A stretch of 64,000 nucleotides of DNA. It comes from a bacterium (GTDB lineage Bacteria > Zixibacteria > MSB-5A5 > GN15 > FEB-12). Position numbers and translations under genes: made by a program. The stretch is taken from the NCBI GenBank assembly GCA_020444475.1, contig JAHLKV010000003.1, positions 372,001 through 436,000 of the forward strand. The letters run 5' to 3'. The notes beneath the pieces are model-generated. The model did not search any database, was not told the origin of the DNA, and was given only the letters and a program-made list of their open reading frames with translations. This document shows, piece after piece, positions 26,180 through 34,439 of the stretch. Position 1 is the first letter of the stretch. Every line of letters starts with the position of its first letter.

Positions 26180-27121
26180 ATGGGAAAAGGTCTTGGTCGC
26201 ACGCTGGCGCTGACCGCACTCTGTGCTGTCATGCTGGCCGGAGGTGTCGCCGCGCAGGATGCCGACGACACCCTCTATCTCTGGAAAAAGAACGTGGTCT
26301 GGGACTTCACCGCCACGCAGACCTCATATAACGAGGCCTGGGTTGGGGGCGAAGTCGGTTCCTTCTCCTGGCAGACAAACCTCAACGGTATGGCCCAGCG
26401 CCAGTTTTCTCCTATCTTCCACTTCAAGAGCACGCTGAAAACCTCTTTCGGCATGACCAGCACGCAGGACGAAGAAACGGGCGATTGGAGCAAGCCGCGC
26501 AAATCAACCGATCTGATCGATTGGGAAAACGTCGGCAGCTTCACCATGCACAAGTTCGTCGATCCCTATGTCGCGTTCAGACTAGAGTCGCAGTTCTACG
26601 ACGGTCGTTACAACAACCGCCTCTTCGGCACCACCTATTCAACCAACAAGCTCTGGTTCTCGCCGATGAAGCTGACCGAGTCCGCCGGTGGTACCCGCAA
26701 GCTGTATGAAAGAGAGGACGACTTCGTCACCAGCCGGCTCGGTTTCGGCTTCCGCCAGATCATGCAGTCGTTCATCGACACCACCGATGTCGAACTGCCA
26801 CAGGTCGACTCCACCTTCACCGACGGCGGCTTTGAGTCCGTTACCGATGCTGTCCTGACGCTTTCCGATAAGATGCAGTACACCGGCAAGCTGTCCTTGT
26901 ACAAGGCTATCTTCTTTTCAGAGTCGGACAAAGTGAAAGGAACGGAGCAGGAAAACGACTGGAAGGCGATCGATGTTAACTTCGAGAACATCATCACTGC
27001 CAAGGTCTCGAAAATAGTCGCCGTCAGTCTCTACGTGCAGCTACTTTACGACAAACAGGTCGAGAAAAAAGGCCGCCTCAAACAAACCCTCGCCCTCGGC
27101 CTGACCTATACGTTGCTGTAA
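26180..27121 (+). CDS. DUF3078 family outer-membrane protein
   Basis: The 313-residue exported protein has a signal peptide (about 1-25, cut after VAAQ). The mature part is made of alternating aromatic/polar strands, starting LYLWKKNVVWDFTATQTSYNEAW, and ends in a hydrophobic strand (LKQTLALGLTYTLL), as expected of an outer-membrane beta-barrel. This matches DUF3078, whose role is unknown. I chose ATG 26180 with GAGGATCAC upstream; the longer frame from 26111 overlaps the promoter. Confidence 0.8.
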   Translation: MGKGLGRTLALTALCAVMLAGGVAAQDADDTLYLWKKNVVWDFTATQTSYNEAWVGGEVGSFSWQTNLNGMAQRQFSPIFHFKSTLKTSFGMTSTQDEETGDWSKPRKSTDLIDWENVGSFTMHKFVDPYVAFRLESQFYDGRYNNRLFGTTYSTNKLWFSPMKLTESAGGTRKLYEREDDFVTSRLGFGFRQIMQSFIDTTDVELPQVDSTFTDGGFESVTDAVLTLSDKMQYTGKLSLYKAIFFSESDKVKGTEQENDWKAIDVNFENIITAKVSKIVAVSLYVQLLYDKQVEKKGRLKQTLALGLTYTLL

Positions 27122-27149
27122 CTCGGAGGCTGTTACGAAAGCACAATGA

Positions 27150-27178
27150 AAAAGGGCCTCGCACTGCGAGGCCCTTTT
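27150..27178. terminator. bidirectional terminator between convergent genes
   Basis: The stem AAAAGGGCCTCGC/GCGAGGCCCTTTT has a three-base loop (ACT). The flanking A and T runs let it work for the DUF3078 gene on plus and the kinase gene on minus. Confidence 0.85.
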
Positions 27179-27207
27179 GTCAGCATCTTGTCGCGAACAT
27201 GTAACGT

Positions 27208-28914
27208 CTACCCAAACACCCCTGCCGCCCACAAAATCAACGCCACAATCACCAGCATACCCCCGGCGGCGGCAGGTATAAGCCAAACCGGGAGCTGCTT
27301 CTTCGTCTGCACCGGCGTCTGGGCGCGAAGCTCTCGCTGACGGCGCGCTGCTTCCTCGCGCTCGACAAAATCATCCCAGTCGGAGAGAAACTCCTCGCAC
27401 GCCTTGTAGCGATAGGTCACCCGTATCGCCAGCAGCTTGGTCAGCATCGTCCGAATATCCTCCGGAATCAGCATCTTCACATCGTCCAGGCGGAGATTGT
27501 CACCGGCGTCGTACTGCGGATTCCGCCCCGTCACCATCCGGTGCAGCATCACGCCCATACCGTAAATATCCCCCTGCTTGGACTGCTTGTGCTCGGGCGG
27601 CGAGTACCAGTTCTTTTTGTTGGGCGAATCGTAGTGAATCGGCATCCCGAAATCGGAAATCTTCGGCGTGTCGCTTTTGTCGAACAGGATATTCGACGGC
27701 CGGATGTTGCCGTGCACGATATTGTTCTTGTGCGCGAAATCCAGACCCGATGCCACCTGCGTCACCAGCTCCATCGCCGGGCGCCAGTCGTACTTGCGCA
27801 CCATCCGATCCGCCAGCGAACCACCCTGCGCATACTCACAGACGATTACCGTGTTGCGGCCGGTCCCGCCCGAACCGAAGATGTTGATGATGTTCTTGTG
27901 CTTCAGCGAGGTAAGCAGCTTCGCTTCCTTGCGCCCCGCCTCCCCCTTGCTGTGCTTCTTTATCACATACAGCTGCTTGGTGACTTTGTGCTCGACCAGG
28001 ATGGTCGACGAGTGCCTCGTCTCTTTGATCGTATCCAGATGACGGCACTTGCCGATAAACGATCCCGACCCTGACAGCGAGAATTCCTGCCCCGGCTCCT
28101 TGTGCTCGCTCTCCAGCGTTCCAATCGCTTCCAGCAGTGCGTCTTTCAATTCCACCGCCGTCTGGTATCTCCCCGACGGATCATCCGCCAGACAGCGCTC
28201 GATTATTGCATCAAACGATGAATTGAGCTCGGGATTCAACTCCGACGGCATCTTGAACCGACCCTGGGGTTTGCGCCCGACCAGGATCTCGTAGATCATG
28301 ATGCCGGTGGCATAGATGTCGGTCGTCTGATCGACATTGGTCGAACTGACCTTCTGTTCCGGTGACATGTACGCCACTGTCCCCATAATCACATCGGCCG
28401 CCGTCATGTCCGTCTCGGCCCGGCCGATTATCTGGGCGATACCGAAATCGGCCACCCGGGGGTTGCCCTGTCGATCGATAAGGATATTGGCCGGCTTGAT
28501 ATCGCGATGAATCACGCCGTTCTTGTGCGCATAGTCGAGCGCCTTGCAGACCTGCGCCAGCATCTCCAGCTTCACCTTCAGGCTGATCTTGTCGGAATCG
28601 ATCACCTCGCGCATCGATGTCCCATCGACATACTCCATCACGAAGTAGTACCGATTCCCCGCCTGTCCCTTGTCGATCACGTGGACGATATTGGGATGGT
28701 TCAGCCGGGCGATTACCATCGACTCCAATTCGAACCGACGGACTATCTCCGGCTCGTTGGAAAGTGCGGCCGAAAGAATCTTGATCGCCACATCGCGGTT
28801 CAGCGATTCCTGCCGACCCCGATATATCTCCGCGATCCCGCCCTGACCGATCTTGCCGGTCAGCACGTACTCGCCGATCTTGACCTGTTTGGGCGCTTGA
28901 GCTGTCGTTGTCAT
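27208..28914 (-). CDS. membrane protein with tandem Ser/Thr kinase and pseudokinase domains
   Basis: The 568-residue protein has two protein-kinase folds and one C-terminal membrane span (about 544-565). The first domain (about 14-265) is complete: GQGGIAEIYRG, Lys45 in VAIK, HRDIKPANIL with catalytic Asp138, and DFGIA with Asp156. The second (about 287-530) keeps VIKK and DFG (Asp421) but has HGNIRPSNIL where HRD should be, so the catalytic Asp is Asn403 and it is probably inactive. The kinase should phosphorylate Ser/Thr in cytoplasmic proteins. I chose ATG 28914; an in-frame TTG at 28932 lies inside the T-run of the upstream terminator. No clear ribosome site is present. Confidence 0.88.
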   Translation of the reverse strand: MTTTAQAPKQVKIGEYVLTGKIGQGGIAEIYRGRQESLNRDVAIKILSAALSNEPEIVRRFELESMVIARLNHPNIVHVIDKGQAGNRYYFVMEYVDGTSMREVIDSDKISLKVKLEMLAQVCKALDYAHKNGVIHRDIKPANILIDRQGNPRVADFGIAQIIGRAETDMTAADVIMGTVAYMSPEQKVSSTNVDQTTDIYATGIMIYEILVGRKPQGRFKMPSELNPELNSSFDAIIERCLADDPSGRYQTAVELKDALLEAIGTLESEHKEPGQEFSLSGSGSFIGKCRHLDTIKETRHSSTILVEHKVTKQLYVIKKHSKGEAGRKEAKLLTSLKHKNIINIFGSGGTGRNTVIVCEYAQGGSLADRMVRKYDWRPAMELVTQVASGLDFAHKNNIVHGNIRPSNILFDKSDTPKISDFGMPIHYDSPNKKNWYSPPEHKQSKQGDIYGMGVMLHRMVTGRNPQYDAGDNLRLDDVKMLIPEDIRTMLTKLLAIRVTYRYKACEEFLSDWDDFVEREEAARRQRELRAQTPVQTKKQLPVWLIPAAAGGMLVIVALILWAAGVFG

Positions 28915-28930
28915 CGGTTTGTGGATTCCC

Positions 28931-28969
28931 AAAAAAAAGCCAGAGACAGCCTTCTCTGGCTGTCTCTGG
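28931..28969 (-). terminator. intrinsic terminator between the cohesin-like gene and the kinase gene
   Basis: Read on the minus strand, a 12-bp stem CCAGAGACAGCC/GGCTGTCTCTGG with a six-base loop is followed by C and eight T residues. The kinase ATG is only 17 bases after the T-run. Confidence 0.9.
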
Positions 28970-28996
28970 TTTCATCGGCAGAGATGACAATTCTGT

Positions 28997-29842
28997 TTAT
29001 TTGACAAACGTCATTTTTTTCGTCACCGAACCGTCCGGATGACTCAACCGGTAAAAATAGACCCCGCTGGGGCGATCCGAAGCATCAAACGTGACCTGAT
29101 GGATACCCGCCTCCATACGCCGATCGACCAGTCTGGATACCTCCTGTCCCAGGATGTTGTAGACCGACAGCGATACCCGACCCGCCGTCGGCAGCGAGAA
29201 CTCGATCACCGTGCTCGGGTTGAACGGGTTCGGATAATTCTGCGCCAGCGCGAAATCGGTCGGCAGACCGGTCGGCCCGAGATCATCGCCGACCCCGGTC
29301 GATACCCGCACGAACACCTGCCCGGATTCAAAACCCGGAAGCAGTGTCCGAGCGTCCGGGGTGCTGAACTCAACCCGCCGCCATTTGTGAAAGACACCCC
29401 CGAATAGTGAGTCTACATTGACGGAGTCTACTTCGTACGTTCCAGGCGCGAGGGGATCGGCCATGACAAAGAAGGCCTTGCAGATGAGTCCCGAAACGGT
29501 ATCGATCCCCACCGGCGGTGTCGCGCTTATTGGCGGTACCACGCTGATTATCCAGCCATCGGAGTACGGATCGTAGTTCACCTGCGCGGAGAAACCGGCG
29601 GGGACAATCGTCTCAACAAACGACACCGAGTCCAACGTCATAGCGGCATCGTTGAATCTGATAGGAATCATCATCCCCGAAATCAGATCGTTGTTTCCAG
29701 CCAGACGGATTGGAACCACCACCTGCACGCCCGGCTCGCCATCAACCGAGTCGATAACCACCGATCCAGTGTACTGGGCAATCGCCGACCCGGTGGTCAG
29801 GATGCCGACCGCGAGAAATATCATCATGAGCTTTCTGGTCAT
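28997..29842 (-). CDS. secreted cohesin-like domain protein with type IX sorting C-terminal domain
   Basis: The 281-residue protein has a signal peptide (about 1-22, cut after AIAQ). The middle part (about 23-165) looks like a cohesin-type beta sandwich: GEPGVQVVVPIRLAG, then MMIPIRFNDAAMTLDSVSF, then CKAFFVMADPLAPGTY. The C-terminal 85 residues (LAQNYPNPFNPSTVIEFSLP to VTKKMTFVK) are the FlgD-like sorting domain of type IX secretion. If truly a cohesin it could bind the dockerin doublets in this window; this is inference. I chose ATG 29842, eight bases after GGAAAGGT, and a promoter fits this start. Confidence 0.75.
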   Translation of the reverse strand: MTRKLMMIFLAVGILTTGSAIAQYTGSVVIDSVDGEPGVQVVVPIRLAGNNDLISGMMIPIRFNDAAMTLDSVSFVETIVPAGFSAQVNYDPYSDGWIISVVPPISATPPVGIDTVSGLICKAFFVMADPLAPGTYEVDSVNVDSLFGGVFHKWRRVEFSTPDARTLLPGFESGQVFVRVSTGVGDDLGPTGLPTDFALAQNYPNPFNPSTVIEFSLPTAGRVSLSVYNILGQEVSRLVDRRMEAGIHQVTFDASDRPSGVYFYRLSHPDGSVTKKMTFVK

Positions 29843-29890
29843 ATCAAGTACCTTTCCGTTCAGCTCAACCGTTCTTTCCAATTCCAGAGA

Positions 29891-29920
29891 CAGATAGTGA
29901 AACCTGTCAGGCAGGATCAA
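29891..29920 (-). promoter_or_regulatory. promoter of the cohesin-like gene
   Basis: On the minus strand there is TTGATC (29915-29920), an 18-base spacer and TATCTG (29891-29896). The leader is about 40 bases. The rest of the intergenic region to 30146 shows nothing further. Confidence 0.5.
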
Positions 29921-30146
29921 GTGCAACGGCCGTGCCGAACCGGGATACGGGGTAATCCGGAGTATGCAGAGAATATACAACCCGACAAACTCCGCGTAAA
30001 CCGTTTTCTGGCATGACCCTACGGTGCAAGTTCGGCGCTTGAACAGGTCGCGACTAACCGAGCGCCGCTAAATCATGCAGACGTCTATCCGCAGACCGTT
30101 GCATAGTGGCAGCCGCGACAGGCCCGGATCGCCATCTTTGGAAAGG

Positions 30147-30174
30147 TTGACAAAACTGCGACTGACCATAAATT
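30147..30174 (+). promoter_or_regulatory. promoter of the secreted paralogue pair
   Basis: TTGACA (30147-30152), a 16-base spacer and TAAATT (30169-30174). The predicted start near 30181 supports translation from ATG 30220 rather than from GTG 30175. Confidence 0.6.
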
Positions 30175-30219
30175 GTGAAGAGAAACACAAGTGAATCATC
30201 CCATAAAGCTGGGGGAGCT

Positions 30220-32712
30220 ATGACTATTCGCCTTCATTTACTGACGGTCTGCACGGCAGTGCTGCTGACCGCCACGCTTTCGTTCGCCCTGCCACCCACC
30301 GATCGCGAAGCGGCAATCACCGCCACCGACATCAACAGCATCGACAACACAACCTACATCGACGCCAACGCGATTCTGATGTTCGTCACCAACCACGGCA
30401 ATTTCGGGCGCGACCTCGCCGATGTGTTCGGCAATGACTACGGCACGTACTATCCGTACACCGGCACTGCCAACATTTACAATGGATCGAACACGCGCTC
30501 CCCTCTCTACGCGGCCGGCCTCTGGCTGGGAGGCAAGGTCAACGGCGATATCCGTGTCGCAATCTCCGAATACTCCAGTGAGTACGCCCCCGGCCCAATG
30601 TACGGAGGCACCTACCAGGCCGACAACCCCGACTTCAAAGTCTACAAGCTCTATCGCGACAGCCTCGCCGACAACCCGAACAACGACTACCTTAACTGGC
30701 CCCAAGATCAGGGCGCTCCGGTCGACGCGTTGGGAAACCCGCTCATGATCGGTGAACAGATGCTCTGGACCGTCTTCAACGACGCCAGCCCTTCACAGCA
30801 CACGAACGACGCCGGTGAGACCGATCCGCTCGGAGTCGAAGTTCGCATGACCACCTGGGAGGTCACCGGCACCACGCTGGATACGATCTACATCGATGTC
30901 TCCGAAACCGCCGCTCACACCGGTCCGTCGCACGGCGTGGTTGAAATCTGGTCGGTCGGGCAACCTGTCTACCCGTCGGATCATTACGAAGTTACATTCA
31001 CTGATACGTTCCTGGTGGATGGTGAGGACACTGTCCATAGTCTCTGGAACCTCGACAACATCACACGCGACCAGCGACTCCTGTCGAATCAGCGAGAACC
31101 ATGGGGCGACGACGACCCCAGCATCGTTCAGGGCTTCAAGATAAACGTCGTGCCGTTGCCAACCGGCATCGCTGCCATCGAAGAGATCGCGACCGACACC
31201 GGCGCTATCACCCCACCTGACGACGTAGCATATTCGCTTAACTCGTCCGGAGACTGGTACGTCTCTTCCGATGCAGGATCCGACTTTTCGAGGATGAACT
31301 GGCGAGGCAGAGTCGGCGCCTCCGATTGGGAAATCCGGTTCACGGCGACCGGCTCCGAGTACTACAACTGGAGCGGTGACGGCAAGTTTGCAGATCGTGC
31401 CCCGTTTGAAGTCTGGAATATCGGCGAAGGTACTCCCGATGACACCACCGACGACAGGCGCATTTTCTTCTCGATCCTTGACGATGATGCCAGCGGCGGC
31501 TGGAGTTGGGGTGACCGCATCTATCCCTGGGAAGTCGAGTACTTCGAGCCTGCCCCGGACAACGCTGCGACCTTGTATGTCTTCGATGAAGACTTCCGCA
31601 TCGGCCGCATCATTTTCCGTGACTTCTCCGGAGCGCTCTCGGCGCCGGCCGAAGGGACCGTTGTCAGGTTTGCCACCTACAAAGACTTCTACAACACCTC
31701 GGCAGACACCTTCTCCTTCACTCCGCCCGTCCCCGACTGGTATACCATCAGCGATGGCCAGCAGAGCACAGTCGTTTATCTGCAGTACGAGCTATTCAAC
31801 AAGGGCGGAAATCAGATCGACAGCATGTTTGTGAGCATCTGGGCCGATCCAGATATCGGCGGCGCCGGCGATGACTTCTATGGGTGCGATTCCATACTCG
31901 ATATCATCTACGCGTACAACGCCGACAACAACGATGAGCAATATGGCGCCAGCCCGCCGGCAGCAGGCTTCCGAGTGCTGTACGGTCCCCGCGTACCGGG
32001 TAGTATCGCCGATACCGCGTTCTACTTCGGTCAGTTCTACCCCGGATTCGACAACCTCGGAATGACAGCTACCAACAAGTACATAAACGGCCTTGACCCG
32101 AACAACCACATCGAGACGTTCCGCTACATGAAAGGACTATACGCCGACGGCTCTCCATACACATATAACATGCAACCGACTACGTATGTCCATTCCGGCA
32201 ATCCCCTCACTGGCACCGGCGACCTCGACATCGCCCCCGCCGACCGTCGCATGATGGGCTCGATGGGACCAATCACCATGATGCCCGGTGACAGTCAATA
32301 CGTCCTCGTCATGTTCGCCGTTGGACAGGGCACCGATCGCCTCTCCTCGATCTCCCAGATGTATAACGTCATGTCGGCCTTCCCGAACATCCCCACCGAC
32401 ATCGGTGACAACCACCCCGAGGCGGCTCTCCCCGGTGACTTCTCGCTCGCCCAGAACTACCCCAATCCGTTCAACCCGACTACCACCATCAGCTACTCCC
32501 TACCGCGACAGAGCGAAGTCGAGTTGATTGTGTTGAACGTTCTGGGGCAGAAAGTGGTCACATTAGTCGATGAAACGAAACCGGCCGGTACATGGAACGT
32601 AGTATGGGATGGTAGCAACAGCCACGGCGAGAAGGTCGCCAGCGGCGTTTACTTCTACCGATTGGTTACCGACGGTCAGACGCAGTCACGGAAGATGATC
32701 TTGCTCAAGTAA
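30220..32712 (+). CDS. large secreted protein with type IX sorting domain, paralogue 1
   Basis: The 830-residue exported protein has a signal peptide (about 1-24) and a C-terminal sorting domain (AQNYPNPFNPTTTISYSLP to SRKMILLK). The N-terminal 210 residues (NAILMFVTNHGNFGRDLADVFG, YAAGLWLGGKVNGDIRVAISEYSSE) and the part after residue 510 match the next gene closely. Residues 214-510 form an insertion missing from the paralogue. I do not recognise a catalytic domain; a cell-surface structural or adhesive role is possible. The ATG follows GGGGGAG. Confidence 0.8.
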   Translation: MTIRLHLLTVCTAVLLTATLSFALPPTDREAAITATDINSIDNTTYIDANAILMFVTNHGNFGRDLADVFGNDYGTYYPYTGTANIYNGSNTRSPLYAAGLWLGGKVNGDIRVAISEYSSEYAPGPMYGGTYQADNPDFKVYKLYRDSLADNPNNDYLNWPQDQGAPVDALGNPLMIGEQMLWTVFNDASPSQHTNDAGETDPLGVEVRMTTWEVTGTTLDTIYIDVSETAAHTGPSHGVVEIWSVGQPVYPSDHYEVTFTDTFLVDGEDTVHSLWNLDNITRDQRLLSNQREPWGDDDPSIVQGFKINVVPLPTGIAAIEEIATDTGAITPPDDVAYSLNSSGDWYVSSDAGSDFSRMNWRGRVGASDWEIRFTATGSEYYNWSGDGKFADRAPFEVWNIGEGTPDDTTDDRRIFFSILDDDASGGWSWGDRIYPWEVEYFEPAPDNAATLYVFDEDFRIGRIIFRDFSGALSAPAEGTVVRFATYKDFYNTSADTFSFTPPVPDWYTISDGQQSTVVYLQYELFNKGGNQIDSMFVSIWADPDIGGAGDDFYGCDSILDIIYAYNADNNDEQYGASPPAAGFRVLYGPRVPGSIADTAFYFGQFYPGFDNLGMTATNKYINGLDPNNHIETFRYMKGLYADGSPYTYNMQPTTYVHSGNPLTGTGDLDIAPADRRMMGSMGPITMMPGDSQYVLVMFAVGQGTDRLSSISQMYNVMSAFPNIPTDIGDNHPEAALPGDFSLAQNYPNPFNPTTTISYSLPRQSEVELIVLNVLGQKVVTLVDETKPAGTWNVVWDGSNSHGEKVASGVYFYRLVTDGQTQSRKMILLK

Positions 32713-32751
32713 TGTCGCGGTCACACACCGCGAGGAAAGGGGTGTCCGGGC

Positions 32752-34365
32752 ATGAGAAGTGCCAAGACGTTTTTGTTCGCAGGGATTCTGGCGATCCTCC
32801 TGATTCAAACCGGAGCCCCGCGCCCGCAGCAGCCGGAAGCCGCCACGGCCGGCGACACTCAGACTGACACCGATGTTACTACCTACATCGCGGCGAACAA
32901 CCTCCTGATGTTTGTCACCAACACCGGCTTCCTTGCCAAGGATGTCGCCGGGGTCTTCGGCTACGACATCGGTTTTTTCTATCCGTTCACAACGGTCGAT
33001 GACATCACCATGGGCGTCAATACCACCTCCGCACTCTACGCCGCCGGCATCTGGGTGGGCGGACTGGTGAACGATTCAATCCGCATCGGTATGGCCCAGT
33101 ACTCATCGGAGTTCTGGCCCGGGCCGATGTCCGGCGGCTCGTTTGACCCCAACGGCGACACCGAGCCGACCTACCGCGTCTACAAACTCCATTCCGACAG
33201 CCTCGCCGGCAACCCGAACAGCGACTACACCAACTGGCCCACCGCGCAGGGCGCGCCCGTCGACGGTCTCGGCCATCCGGCCATCCGGGGCGATCAACTG
33301 CTCTGGTCGGTCTTCAACGATGCCAACCCGGCGACCCACACGATCCTCGGCGGCAAGACCGATCCAGTAGGCGTTGAGATTCAGCAGATGGTCTGGGCAT
33401 CCGATGATCCCGGCCAGGAAAACGTCATCTTCGTCCAGTACACTATCTTCAACCGCAGCTCGAATATCGTCGACAGCTGTTTCGTGACTTTCTGGATGGA
33501 CCCCGACCTGGGCTGGGCCGAAGACGACCTGGTCGGTTGCGACAGCGCGGACAACATCATATTCTGCTACAACGCGGACAACGACGATGGTCAGTATGGC
33601 ACGACCCCGCCGGCAATCGGTGTACGAATGATTCGCGGTCCACTTCTCCCGTCGACCGGCGACACCGCTGTCTTTGATCGCACCACCGTCCCCGACTACA
33701 AGAATCTCGACTTCTTCTCAGTGGCCGCCTACCCGACGGGCGCCGATCCGGCCGACTCGTTGGAGTCATGGAATGTCATGCGCGGACTCGATGTCAGCGG
33801 CGCGGCCATCATCAACCCGATATCCACGCAGCCCTCGCGTTTCGAGTTTACCGGAGATCCGGTCAGCGCCACCGGCTGGCTCGATTCATCACCGGCCGAT
33901 CGCGCTATTATTGCGACAGCCGGACCGTTTACGTTCAACCCCGGCGACAGTCAGTGCGTGCTCTACAAGATCGCCGTGGGTCAGGCCGGCGACAGACTCA
34001 GTTCACTCACCAACCTTCGTTCCGTTCTTCTCAGTGAAGCCGGGTCGCCGACCGGCCTCGACGACCGCTACGATAACGAACTGCCGCGCTCTTTCGCCCT
34101 GATGCAGAACTACCCCAATCCCTTCAACCCCGAGACCATAATACGCTACTCGCTACCGACCGCGTCGACCGTGACCATCACCATCCACAACATCCTCGGC
34201 CGACAGGTCGCCACACTGATCGACTCCTACCAGTCGGCCGGCACGCACGATGTAGTTTGGAACGGCACCAACCTGTACGGCGAACAGGTGGCCAGCGGCG
34301 TATATTTCTACCGCCTCAAGACAGAACAGGGTGTCGATTCACGAAAGATGATTCTGCTCCGATAG
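32752..34365 (+). CDS. large secreted protein with type IX sorting domain, paralogue 2
   Basis: The 537-residue protein is a paralogue of the upstream gene without the middle insertion. The shared landmarks are ANNLLMFVTNTGFLAKDVAGVFG, YAAGIWVGGLVNDSIRIGMAQYSSE and the CYNADNDDGQYG block. It has an N-terminal hydrophobic export signal and ends in the sorting domain (MQNYPNPFNPETIIRYSLP to SRKMILLR). It begins 39 bases after the first paralogue, with GGAAAGGGG upstream, so the two are probably co-transcribed. Function is unknown. Confidence 0.8.
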   Translation: MRSAKTFLFAGILAILLIQTGAPRPQQPEAATAGDTQTDTDVTTYIAANNLLMFVTNTGFLAKDVAGVFGYDIGFFYPFTTVDDITMGVNTTSALYAAGIWVGGLVNDSIRIGMAQYSSEFWPGPMSGGSFDPNGDTEPTYRVYKLHSDSLAGNPNSDYTNWPTAQGAPVDGLGHPAIRGDQLLWSVFNDANPATHTILGGKTDPVGVEIQQMVWASDDPGQENVIFVQYTIFNRSSNIVDSCFVTFWMDPDLGWAEDDLVGCDSADNIIFCYNADNDDGQYGTTPPAIGVRMIRGPLLPSTGDTAVFDRTTVPDYKNLDFFSVAAYPTGADPADSLESWNVMRGLDVSGAAIINPISTQPSRFEFTGDPVSATGWLDSSPADRAIIATAGPFTFNPGDSQCVLYKIAVGQAGDRLSSLTNLRSVLLSEAGSPTGLDDRYDNELPRSFALMQNYPNPFNPETIIRYSLPTASTVTITIHNILGRQVATLIDSYQSAGTHDVVWNGTNLYGEQVASGVYFYRLKTEQGVDSRKMILLR

Positions 34366-34384
34366 CACGATAGCGCCACAAATG

Positions 34385-34419
34385 AAAAGGGCGAGTGTGA
34401 ATCCACACTCGCCCTTTTT
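34385..34419. terminator. bidirectional terminator between convergent genes
   Basis: The stem AAAAGGGCGAGTGTG/CACACTCGCCCTTTTT has loop AATC. The core GGGCGAGTG is shared with the terminator at 56032. Confidence 0.9.
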
Positions 34420-34439
34420 GCATTCACTGTCACTCGACA

